Source: Bacteroidota bacterium (GTDB taxonomy: Bacteria > Bacteroidota > Ignavibacteria > Ignavibacteriales > Ignavibacteriaceae). From it: a stretch of 12,351 bases of DNA. Below the pieces are notes generated by a model, which saw only the letters and a program-made list of their open reading frames with translations, was not told the DNA's origin and made no database searches. Positions 1 through 6,700 of the stretch are shown piece by piece. The DNA lies in contig JAJYSI010000040.1 of assembly GCA_021793635.1 (NCBI GenBank), positions 1 through 12,351 on the forward strand, in the 5' to 3' direction. The position numbers were made by a program, and so were the translations under genes. How positions within the stretch are numbered: the first letter of the stretch is position 1; the number at the start of each line of letters is the position of its first letter.

Positions 1-1
1 A

Positions 2-823
2 AATGGCGGATTGGAGGCTAATGGAGAAATAAATAAACCGATAATATTCACATCATATAGAGATGATGCAAGAGGCGGAGATAGTAATGGAGATGGATCA
101 AGTTCACCAGTTGCAGGAGATTGGGGACAAATTAAATTCAATTACACTGCAATTGACAGTAATTGTGAATTTAATTATTGCAGGTTTTATTATGCCGGCG
201 ACAATACAATATACATTAATGGCTGCAATCCATTAATACAGAACTCAATTATAGATTCTGTTTATTCTAATGGAATTTATATTGATAATAACGCGGGTCC
301 GGATTTAGGTGGAGGCAACAGTGTGGGAATAGGTAAGAATGAGTTCCTAAGTTTTTCAGGAAAAAGCAAAAGGTATGCTATTTATAATAATGGAATATCA
401 AATATCTATGCTAAAGAAAACTATTGGGGAGTAAATAATTCGTCTTCAATATCAGATTTACTTTATGATTTTTATGACAATTCATCTAATGGCATTATTT
501 ATTTTGAACCATTTGATTTGATACCAACCTCTATTGTACAAATAAAAAATAATCTCCCAAAAAACTATTGTTTGCAACAGAATTATCCCAACCCTTTTAA
601 TCCGACATCAATAATTAACTATTCAGTTCCCCAAACCAGTTTCGTTACAATAAAAGTATTTAATATCCTTGGTAAAGAGGTAGCAAGGCTTGTAAATGAA
701 GAAAAGAGAGCAGGAAATTATAACGTTGAGTTAAATGCAAACAATCTTTCCAGCGGGATATATTTTTATAGAATGCAGGCTGGCAGCTTTGCGGAGACGA
801 AGAAATTAATTCTATTAAAGTAG
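2..823 (+). CDS. Secreted parallel beta-helix protein with T9SS sorting domain (3' part, 5' end outside window)
   Basis: The reading frame is open to the left edge, so only the last ~273 residues are visible; the TTG at 11 is not taken as a start. Near the beginning is a block (KPIIFTSYRDDARGGD...GDWGQIKF) typical of right-handed beta-helix surface proteins. Further on, ENYWGVN...ISDLLYDFYDNSSNGIIYFEPF resembles the closing rung of such helices. The last ~80 residues are a T9SS type A sorting domain: QNYPNPFNPTSI, then VFNILGKEVARLVNEE, SGIYFYRMQAGSF and terminal KKLILLK. The protein is therefore expected to cross the outer membrane through type IX secretion, with the domain cleaved or anchored at the surface. 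Substrate or binding role cannot be inferred. Its sorting-domain DNA is repeated just downstream (1466-1675). Only 21 bp separate its stop from the end of the convergent toxin gene. Confidence 0.9.
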   Translation, partial: NGGLEANGEINKPIIFTSYRDDARGGDSNGDGSSSPVAGDWGQIKFNYTAIDSNCEFNYCRFYYAGDNTIYINGCNPLIQNSIIDSVYSNGIYIDNNAGPDLGGGNSVGIGKNEFLSFSGKSKRYAIYNNGISNIYAKENYWGVNNSSSISDLLYDFYDNSSNGIIYFEPFDLIPTSIVQIKNNLPKNYCLQQNYPNPFNPTSIINYSVPQTSFVTIKVFNILGKEVARLVNEEKRAGNYNVELNANNLSSGIYFYRMQAGSFAETKKLILLK

Positions 824-844
824 TTCTTATTTATTTTGATTATG

Positions 845-1150
845 TCAGATAAGATGGTTAAGATTACGGGAACCATGAACCACCCGGTGTATTTCAACAA
901 TCTTGCCCCGTACGACATAAAATACAAGGTACGATTCAATAATCAATACCCTGTAACCGTATTCACGCAGCTTAATATGTCTTGGAATTCGTCCCAGCAA
1001 AGGCTGCTGTTCAAGTTGACTAATTCGATTGTCTAATTTATTAATGAACAATAAAGCGCGGTCGGGGTTATCCCTGGCGATAAACTCAAGGATCGAAATC
1101 AAATCTTCTTGTGCGGTAGGAAGATATTTAAGAGTATATTTACCCGGCAT
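845..1150 (-). CDS. parE: ParE/RelE-superfamily toxin of a type II toxin-antitoxin pair
   Basis: 101 residues, the usual length for the ParE/RelE toxin fold. The opening YTLKYLPTAQEDLISILEFIARDNPDRALLFINKLDNRISQLEQQPLLGR is the ParE pattern: strand, two helices with the A..D..I..YI-like block, then a P-x-x-G-R turn. It is followed by the core strands (YGYRVLIIESYLVFYVVRGKIVEIHRVVHGSRN), ending in the typical V-x-H-x-x-R. ParE members poison DNA gyrase, whereas RelE members cleave mRNA; the sequence favours ParE but does not settle the target. The ATG at 1150 lies inside the end of the antitoxin gene (11-bp overlap), so the two are translationally coupled in the order antitoxin then toxin. The pair runs opposite to the secreted-protein gene on its left and appears less AT-rich than that gene, which suggests separate acquisition. 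Confidence 0.9.
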   Translation of the reverse strand: MPGKYTLKYLPTAQEDLISILEFIARDNPDRALLFINKLDNRISQLEQQPLLGRIPRHIKLREYGYRVLIIESYLVFYVVRGKIVEIHRVVHGSRNLNHLI

Positions 1151-1409
1151 TTATTTTACGTCGGAGTTTGGTCATCATCTGTTTATGAGTGATTCCTTTC
1201 TTTCCGGCAGCAGAATGCGCCTGGGCAGTACCGAGCTTTTCAAACAGATCGGCTTGTGCTTTAAGGCGCTCATAATGATCGATTGTCATAACAACAAGGT
1301 CGCCTTCACCGTTGGTAGTTAAATAAACCGGCTCGTCATTTTCATGGCATATAGAAGCAATTTCCCTTGTGCGGTGTCGTAGGCTGGAAATTGATTTAAT
1401 GATTGGCAT
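1140..1409 (-). CDS. Phd/YefM-family antitoxin
   Basis: 89 residues. The N-terminal half (MPIIKSISSLRHRTREIASICHENDEPVYLTTNGEGDLVVMTIDHYERL) is the Phd/YefM fold: an S-x-L-R-x-x-x-x-E-I helix, then E-P-V-Y-L-T-x-N-G and V-V-M-x-x-x-x-Y-E. This part dimerises and binds the operator. The C-terminal tail (about residues 55-89, basic, no clear fold) should wrap the toxin. The start at 1409 is supported by AGGAAA placed 7 nt upstream on the minus strand. It overlaps the ParE gene by 11 bp. Antitoxins of this family repress their own promoter, alone or with toxin; a pair of AAATTAG repeats just upstream (1438-1455) fits such an operator. Confidence 0.9.
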   Translation of the reverse strand: MPIIKSISSLRHRTREIASICHENDEPVYLTTNGEGDLVVMTIDHYERLKAQADLFEKLGTAQAHSAAGKKGITHKQMMTKLRRKINAG

Positions 1410-1437
1410 TGTATTTTTCCTAGTATTTGTTGCGGCT

Positions 1438-1466
1438 AAATTAGTACCAAATTAGGATACAATCAA
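1438..1466 (-). promoter_or_regulatory. Candidate promoter/operator of the Phd-ParE pair
   Basis: On the minus strand, TTGATT (1466-1461) and TAATTT (1443-1438) are separated by 17 bp, a passable sigma-70-like layout upstream of the antitoxin start at 1409. Two direct copies of AAATTAG on the plus strand (1438-1444 and 1449-1455) lie one helical turn apart (11 bp) and overlap the -10 region, as expected for an autoregulatory antitoxin. The -10 match is weak, so this is a suggestion only. Confidence 0.35.
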
Positions 1467-1675
1467 TGAATAACATAATTCCTAAAGCCAGTTTTGTTAC
1501 AATGAAAATATATAATATCCTTGGTAAAGAGGTAGCAAGGCTTGTAAATGAAGAAAAGAGAGCAGGAAATTATAACGTTGAGTTAAATGCAAGCAATCTT
1601 GCCAGCGGAGTGTATTTCTACAGAATGACTGCAGGCAGCTTTGCGGAGACGAAGAAATTGATATTATTGAAATAA
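1466..1675 (+). pseudogene. Truncated T9SS sorting-domain fragment (copy 2)
   Basis: The frame from 1466 encodes ASFVTMKIYNILGKEVARLVNEE...SGVYFYRMTAGSFAETKKLILLK, the C-terminal ~65 residues of a T9SS type A sorting domain. It aligns without gaps to 629-823 of the secreted gene at the left edge (offset 852 bp), ending at the same stop position. About 80 bp (660-740 versus 1512-1592) are identical at every base, synonymous sites included. The start of the domain (NYPNPFNP) and any cargo or signal peptide are missing, and a stop lies at 1442-1444 in the same frame. An ATG at 1466 with AGGA upstream could allow translation of a 69-residue peptide, but without a signal peptide it could not be exported. 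It is best read as a remnant from duplication or recombination. Confidence 0.85.
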
Positions 1676-1725
1676 TATTTTTTTTCACGTACATAGTAAT
1701 GGCTTTGTTGGAAGTTAACAGAGGA

Positions 1726-1953
1726 TTATAGGTAATTAAGAAATTCTTCTATCGATATTCCGGCATCTCTAAGGATAGCAGTTAATGTCCCTTTAGGAAT
1801 ATCCCTGCCCTTGTGTACAGGTATAGTAATTCTTCTTTTGTCGGAATCTCGTTTAAGATGTAAGTGGCTACCTTTTGGTTTTTGTTCTATAAATCCGAAC
1901 TTCTTAACTACGCGTATAAGATCGGCTGCAGTTACTGCGGGATGTTTACTCAT
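1726..1953 (-). CDS. hicA: HicA-type mRNA interferase toxin
   Basis: 75 residues, the normal size for HicA, with a dsRBD-like fold. The motif KFGF.....KGSHLHLKR carries the catalytic histidine (H30 in G-S-H). It is followed by RRITIPVHKGRDIPKGTLTAILRDAGISIEEFLNYL, the standard HicA ending in which K/R-GT-L-x-x-I-L-R-x-A-G-I is characteristic. Family members cleave mRNA and arrest translation. The ATG at 1953 overlaps the hicB stop by 4 bp (ATGA), so translation is coupled, with antitoxin first; in E. coli the order is reversed, but this order is also common. All expected motifs are present, so the toxin is probably functional. Confidence 0.93.
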   Translation of the reverse strand: MSKHPAVTAADLIRVVKKFGFIEQKPKGSHLHLKRDSDKRRITIPVHKGRDIPKGTLTAILRDAGISIEEFLNYL

Positions 1954-2180
1954 GCAGCTGTTACTGTTAATTTAGTTACAAAAGTAGGCTCGAGTTCTTC
2001 AGGTACTTTTTCACCGTCTTCCAGCATAGCTTCTATATGAAGCTGAATTGCTTCCTTAATATTTATCTTTGCTTCATCCACGGTTGAACCAAATGTATGG
2101 CATCCGCTTAGAGCAGGAACATAAGCATGATATCCGTTTTCATCCGGTTCAATTACAATTGAATAATTATAATCCTTCAT
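1950..2180 (-). CDS. hicB: HicB-family antitoxin
   Basis: Taken from the ATG at 2180 this is 76 residues: MKDYNYSIVIEPDENGYHAYVPALSGCHTFGSTVDEAKINIKEAIQLHIEAMLEDGEKVPEE..., the HicB partial RNase H-like fold. Diagnostic are the E-x-D-E-x-G-Y-x-A-Y-V-P-x-L-x-G-C-x-T-x-G-x-T strand block and the E-A-x-x-x-I-x-E-A-I-x-L-H-I-E helix. No helix-turn-helix is visible after the core, so this is the short HicB form. The upstream ATG at 2255 would add 25 low-complexity residues across an AT-rich inverted repeat. The 2180 start fits the family and has AAAGAG at workable spacing. It neutralises the HicA encoded immediately downstream. Confidence 0.92.
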   Translation of the reverse strand: MKDYNYSIVIEPDENGYHAYVPALSGCHTFGSTVDEAKINIKEAIQLHIEAMLEDGEKVPEELEPTFVTKLTVTAA

Positions 2181-2194
2181 TTCAAACTCTTTAC

Positions 2195-2219
2195 TATTAT
2201 TTTTATTTTTAAAATAATA
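2195..2219. promoter_or_regulatory. AT-rich inverted repeat upstream of hicB (candidate operator)
   Basis: Perfect 9-bp arms TATTATTTT (2195-2203) and AAAATAATA (2211-2219) with a 7-bp spacer lie 15 bp upstream of the preferred hicB start. The position suits autoregulation by the HicAB complex, but the A/T composition makes chance more likely than for a mixed-base palindrome. Confidence 0.3.
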
Positions 2220-2340
2220 AAACGTTTCCATACTTTCCACTGCTGCAATGTTCAAATATTCTCAATGTCAGATATTTGTGCGATAATAATTTAAGACTAA
2301 AAATGATGCATAGTGTTTGGAGTAGGAGCTTCCATTCGAA

Positions 2341-2405
2341 ATTTATTTTTATAGGATGATAGCAGACAGCATTGTTGAGACGAAGAAATTATACTGCTAA
2401 AGTAA
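2341..2405 (+). pseudogene. Decayed T9SS sorting-domain tail (copy 3)
   Basis: From 2341 the frame reads IYFYRMIADSIVETKKL, then after one missing base LLK and TAA at 2403-2405. It lines up with the end of the sorting domains at 823 and 1675 (IYFYRM.AGSFAETKKLILLK-stop). A single-base deletion in the KKL-I-LLK section and several substitutions show decay. Nothing recognisable as the earlier part of the domain precedes it. The gene-free stretch 2181-2487 contains this remnant, the hicB upstream region and otherwise plain AT-rich sequence. Confidence 0.75.
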
Positions 2406-2487
2406 AAATACATGACATTGATTTTTGCTTTACCTTAGGGTATTTTATGGCTAAATATTTTGTCGGATTAAAATAACAAGGCAACTA

Positions 2488-2715
2488 ATGTATAAGACAA
2501 TAAAAGGCATATATAAAAAAGGTCAGATTATACCTAAGGAACCGATAGACATTGAACAGGACGAGGTAGAATTATTTATAACGTTTCTGAAAGAAGAGAA
2601 AACAGAACCCGAGTCAGTTCAGTTATCAAATAGTACACTTTATACAATAGGTGATAGGGCGGTTGAGGGTAAGTTCAAAGACGGCTCGGCTAACCATGAT
2701 CAATATATTTATTAA
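2488..2715 (+). CDS. DUF104/AF2212-like antitoxin of a PIN-toxin pair
   Basis: 75 residues. The opening MYKTIKGIYKKGQIIPKEPIDIEQDEVELFITF matches the small swapped-hairpin (AbrB-like/DUF104) antitoxins: a short x-I-x-x-I-Y-x-x-G-x-I-x-P-x-E-P-x-x-I strand unit that dimerises and binds DNA. The C-terminal tail LYTIGDRAVEGKFKDGSANHDQYIY has the D-x-A-V-E-x-x-x-x-D-x-x-x-x-H-D-x-Y-x-Y pattern often seen in antitoxins paired with PIN nucleases, where the tail occupies the toxin groove. AAGG lies 7 nt before the ATG. The PIN gene starts 12 bp after the stop, forming a two-gene operon with antitoxin first. Without a profile search the exact family name is tentative, but the antitoxin role is well supported by context. 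Confidence 0.82.
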   Translation: MYKTIKGIYKKGQIIPKEPIDIEQDEVELFITFLKEEKTEPESVQLSNSTLYTIGDRAVEGKFKDGSANHDQYIY

Positions 2716-2727
2716 ATAAAACCGATA

Positions 2728-3150
2728 ATGAAAAGTATTTTTGTTGATACAAGCGCCTGGGTTTCTTTAAACTGTAAAAGTGACATGCACTTTAATAATG
2801 CCGTAAAAGCAAATAAAAACTTTTTGGATGCAGGCTATTATTATGTTTCAAGTGAATATATTTTGGATGAAACTTACACTCTTCTAAGATTAGATATTGG
2901 ACATAAAAGGACGATTGAATTTGGGTATGAAATCAAAGAATTGATAAAAATAAAACAAATTAAAATTTTCACTGTTAACGAGATTATAATTAATAAGGCA
3001 TGGGATATTTTTGAGAAGTACTCGGATAAATCCTTCTCTTTTACTGATTGTACTAGCTTTGCAATAATGGAGACGTTTAGAATAAACAAAGCCTTTACGT
3101 TTGATAATCATTTTGAGCAATATGGTTTTGTTCGGCTGCCAATATTATAG
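2728..3150 (+). CDS. vapC: PIN-domain ribonuclease toxin (VapC-like)
   Basis: 140 residues, the usual length for a single PIN domain. The acidic metal-binding set is visible: D7 in IFVDTSAW, E48 in YILDETYTLLR (E43 is also nearby), D107 in SFTDCTSFAIM and D126 in AFTFDNHFEQYGF. The S-x-x-D-x-x-S-F-A-I-M and T-F-D-x-H-F-x-x-x-G-F blocks are classic for VapC toxins, which cut structured RNAs such as initiator tRNA or rRNA using Mg2+/Mn2+. With the catalytic residues intact the toxin is probably active and held in check by the gene 12 bp upstream. No strong Shine-Dalgarno precedes the ATG, so coupling to antitoxin translation is likely. The pair runs on the plus strand, opposite to the other two TA modules. 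Confidence 0.92.
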   Translation: MKSIFVDTSAWVSLNCKSDMHFNNAVKANKNFLDAGYYYVSSEYILDETYTLLRLDIGHKRTIEFGYEIKELIKIKQIKIFTVNEIIINKAWDIFEKYSDKSFSFTDCTSFAIMETFRINKAFTFDNHFEQYGFVRLPIL

Positions 3151-3253
3151 TAACTATTACAAATATCAGCAGTCAGTGATCAGCTTACGAGCAGAAAGTA
3201 TTTTTAAAGAAAGAAGAGTTTATAAAGAAAACAGCGTATAAAAAAATGGTTTT

Positions 3254-3460
3254 ATGAAAAGTGAATATTCGCTTGATTATTCCCAAGCCAAACCTAATCG
3301 CTTTGCCGGTATAGTCAAAGAAAAAGTTATACTTTATCCTATAGATAAAGATGTAGCAGAAATTTTTCAGAATCCGGTTGAAGTTAATGAAGCCCTTAGA
3401 GCTATAATTAAAGCTATACCGAATAAATATATAAAAAAGCGTTTATCGAAGACAACTTAA
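3254..3460 (+). CDS. Small antitoxin-like protein without a visible toxin partner
   Basis: 68 residues. The opening MKSEYSLDYSQAKPNRFAG is a recognisable pattern (x-E-Y-x-L-D-Y-x-x-A-K-P-N-R-F) of small bacterial proteins predicted to be antitoxins. It is followed by a strand (KVILYPIDKDVAEIF) and a helix-rich tail (VEVNEALRAIIKAIP), resembling a ribbon-helix-helix-like architecture. The 'DKDVAEIF...VNEALRAII' stretch corresponds to the DNA-binding strand and helices of such regulators. No toxin gene follows: the next 247 bp contain no ORF of suitable size, and the PIN toxin upstream already has its own partner. It may be an orphan antitoxin left after toxin loss or act as an anti-addiction factor. 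No clear ribosome-binding site is seen. Family assignment is from memory of the motif, not a search. Confidence 0.65.
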   Translation: MKSEYSLDYSQAKPNRFAGIVKEKVILYPIDKDVAEIFQNPVEVNEALRAIIKAIPNKYIKKRLSKTT

Positions 3461-3504
3461 TTCTATATTCATAGCAAAAGATGTTGGATTATAGATAAGC
3501 ATTT

Positions 3505-3585
3505 AATTAGCCCAATCCTTTCAATCCAATCACAGTATTAAAATACTCAGTAAACAAATCCAGCTTAGCTACAAAAAAAATTCTT
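3505..3585 (+). pseudogene. Decayed start of a T9SS sorting domain (copy 4)
   Basis: In the frame from 3505 the translation is N-stop-PNPFNPITVLKYSVNKSSLATKKIL. This is the opening of a type A sorting domain, NYPNPFNPxTxIxYSVPxSSxVTxKI, with the tyrosine codon changed to TAG (3508-3510) and the proline after YSV lost. Unlike copies 2 and 3, only the N-terminal part survives; the NILGxEV block is absent. It lies beyond the last TA gene, so sorting-domain scraps bracket the whole TA island. The remainder of the gap 3461-3707 holds the upstream region of the next gene. Confidence 0.75.
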
Positions 3586-3633
3586 TCAAATCCCTTTAAG
3601 ATTTCCACGACATTATATCTTATTAACTTTTCT

Positions 3634-3641
3634 TATATTTG
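3634..3641 (+). promoter_or_regulatory. Possible Bacteroidota-type -7 element
   Basis: TATATTTG matches the TAnnTTTG -7 consensus of Bacteroidota promoters and lies 66 bp before the ATG of the VPS10-like gene. No TTTG -33 element is found at the expected distance, so support is weak. Confidence 0.25.
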
Positions 3642-3651
3642 CCCCTAAGCC

Positions 3652-3665
3652 TTCCGCGTGCGGAA
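3652..3665. promoter_or_regulatory. GC-rich palindrome upstream of the VPS10-like gene
   Basis: TTCCGC (3652-3657), GT, GCGGAA (3660-3665): perfect 6-bp arms around two bases in an otherwise AT-rich region, 42 bp before the start codon and just downstream of the possible -7 element. It is placed like an operator for a repressor. As an RNA hairpin the loop would be too tight, so a dimeric DNA-binding protein site is the more natural reading. Confidence 0.4.
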
Positions 3666-3707
3666 ACTTAAAATAATTTTCTGTTCAATTAATCGTGAGT
3701 CTTTAAA

Positions 3708-6700
3708 ATGGAAAGAATACTTTACCGCCTTCAGAATTTTCTGCCAAGTCTTAATAAAAGATTTAATTTAAAATATCTCTCCTTAATTACCATATGCTTT
3801 TCAATGTTAAGTACGGCAGTATTTTCTCAGAAAATTTCAGGGAAGACTTATGCCGGTATGAAATGGAGATTGGTCGGTCCGTTCAGAGCAGGCTGGGCAA
3901 CGATGGGAGTTGGTATTCCTGATTCACCGGATGTTTTTTATTTCGGCGGAGCGGGAGGCGGAGTGTGGAAGACGAGCGATGCCGGCGGTACCTGGCAGGG
4001 ATTAATGCAGCATCAAGGTGCTTCCTCAGTCGGAGCCATTGCTATTTCTAATTCTAATCCAAAAATAATTTATGTGGGAACCGGACAGGTTGCGCTTCGT
4101 TATGATATGCTTTCCGGCGATGGTGTTTATAAATCTGAAGATGGCGGAGAGACATGGAAAAATGTTGGTCTTAAGGATACACATCATATCGGTAAAATAT
4201 TAATTGATCCAACTAATCCACAGAGAGTTTTAGTTGCGGCTCTCGGTCATGTTTTTGCAGATAACCATGAGCGCGGAATTTTTCTTACAACAGACGGAGG
4301 CGCAAGCTGGAAACAAGTTCTCTTTGTAAATGATAGATGCGGAGCTGTTGACCTTGCCGAAGACCCGCTTCATCCTTCGGTTGTTTATGCGGCTCTATGG
4401 CAGATGCACATGCATCCATGGCTGGATTATTATGATCCGGAGACGAGTGTAAACTCAGGAATCTTTAAAAGTGAAGACGGCGGAGAACATTGGCAAAAGC
4501 TTACCGGCGGCGGCTTGCCTGAAGGTGCACTTGGAAGAATCGGCTTGGCAGTTGCACGAAGCAGCAGCGGTAATATTGTCTATGCGACAATCATCGCTTC
4601 GGCAAATGGTAAAAGCGGATTATACCGATCTAACGACGGCGGGAAAAGCTGGCAGTTTGTAAACCATGACGGCAGTCTTGCAAACTCATATTTCAGCAGA
4701 GTAACTGTCGATCCAAATAATGCTGACATTGTTTATGTTATGGGAAGGTCTATCAGCCGCTCCGAAGACGGCGGAAAGCATTTTATGTTTTTCAAAGGTG
4801 CGCCCGGCGGAGATGATTATCATTACCTCTGGATAAATCCTAAAAATCCTTCGCACATGATTACATCATCCGACCAGGGAGCTGCGGTTACTGTTAATAA
4901 CGGACAAAGCTGGACCGGTTGGTATAATCAGCCTACAGGTCAATTTTATCATATCGAGGTCGATGATCAATTCCCTTATAAAATTTACAGCGGACAGCAG
5001 GACAACGGTACAGTTGGAATTAAAAGCCAGGGTTTTTACGGGGTAATTGAAGACCGCGACTGGCACCCGGTTGGCGGCGATGAACGCGATTATGATATCC
5101 CGAAGCCCGGCGATCCTAATCTGGTTTTCGGTACCGGATTAGGCGGACCAATTTCTCGCTTCGATAATGTTACAAGGCAGTCCGCTGATGTTTCTCCATG
5201 GACAATTTCTACATACGGCGCAAGACAAAACAAAGTTAAATACCGTTACACATGGATTACGCCTTTGGAGTTTTCACACATCAAACCTTACCCGCTTTTC
5301 TTTGGTGCGCAGGTATTGTTCAAGTCTGTTGATAACGGAGACCACTGGCAAATAGTAAGCCCGGATTTATCCGGCAAAGAACCTAATGCAAAGGTAAATA
5401 ATAATCCTAATTTTCAAGAAGCAAAGGATGAAGGTTACGGTGTAATATTTTCAATCGCGCCTTCGCCAATTTCAAATAAAGTTATGTGGATTGGAACTGA
5501 TGATGGTTTAGTTCAGCTTTCGACTAACGGCGAGAAAAGCTGGCATAATGTTACACCGCATTCAATTCCTTTATGGTCAAGGATAGATGCTATTTCGCCA
5601 TCACCGTTTTCGGTGCACGCTGCTTATGTTGCAGTTAATACTCATCGCACCGGTAAAAATATTCCGTTGATTTTGAAGACGAATAACGACGGGAAAAATT
5701 GGCAGGTTATTTCTAAAGGCATACCAAAAGATGAATACGTCAACTCAGTACGAACTGATACAAAGCATAAAGGATTATTATTTGCCGCTACTAACCGGAG
5801 TGTTTATGTTTCGTTTAATGATGGAGAGAACTGGCAGCCGCTTACATTAAATTTACCAACTACTTGTTATAATGATCTTGTTGTTCATGATAATGATCTG
5901 ATAACCTGCACGCAAGGTCGGGGAATTTGGATACTTGATGATATTGCACCGCTGAGAGAAATTTCTTCCTCGTTGGAAAATGAAGCTGTTCATTTATTTA
6001 AACCTGAGCAGGCATGGAGGATGCGCGGTGACGTAAACCTCGATACGCCGTATCCGCCTTCAACACCGCTCGGACAAAATCCGCCTAATGGCGCCATCAT
6101 TGATTATTGGCTGAAGAATGAAGCTGATGGTCCCGTTACTTTGACAATAAAAGATTCACACGGTAATGTTGTAAAAGAATATTCAAGTCAGTCAAATCCG
6201 GCGAAGCTTCCGACAAACAGATATTTTCAAAAAGGCTGGCTGAGCAAACCTGAGCGGCTTTCAACTTCGGCAGGGATGCATAGATTTGTTTGGGACTTAC
6301 GCTATGCCCGTCCGAAGTCTTTAGTATATCATTTTTCAATGGCAGCAGTTTGGGACGACGGAACACCGCTTTTGCCGCAGGGTCCGTTTGTGCTGCCGGG
6401 AAAATATTCTGCAACTCTGTCCCTTGATGGTAAAGAATACAATCAATCATTTATCGTAAAGCTTGACCCGAGAGTGCATGTTAGTCAGCAAGACCTGGCA
6501 AAACAGCTTGATCTTTTGCAGTCAATAAATAAAATGCTTGATAAATCAGTTTCCATACATTCTGAAATTCAAAATAAATTGAAAGAAGATAACAGCGGAA
6601 ATTCAGCGGCTGAAAATGATTCTTTGAAAGCTCTTCTTAGCGGACAAGGATATAATTTTTCATCTGTTGCCGGTGGTTTATCCGGTTTATCAACCACAGT

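Noticed and set aside
1029..1322. Plus-strand open frame opposite the Phd/ParE genes
   Set aside because: It is the antisense of two well-supported overlapping TA genes and shows no protein-like pattern of its own.
2181..2255. N-terminal extension of HicB from the ATG at 2255
   Set aside because: The extra residues are low-complexity, cross an AT-rich inverted repeat, and the HicB fold begins right at the internal ATG (2180).
3160..3190. CAGCAGTCAGTGATCAGC tract after the PIN toxin as a CRISPR or interspersed repeat
   Set aside because: The tandem CAGT/GATCAG pattern is short and occurs once; no repeat-spacer structure exists anywhere in the window.
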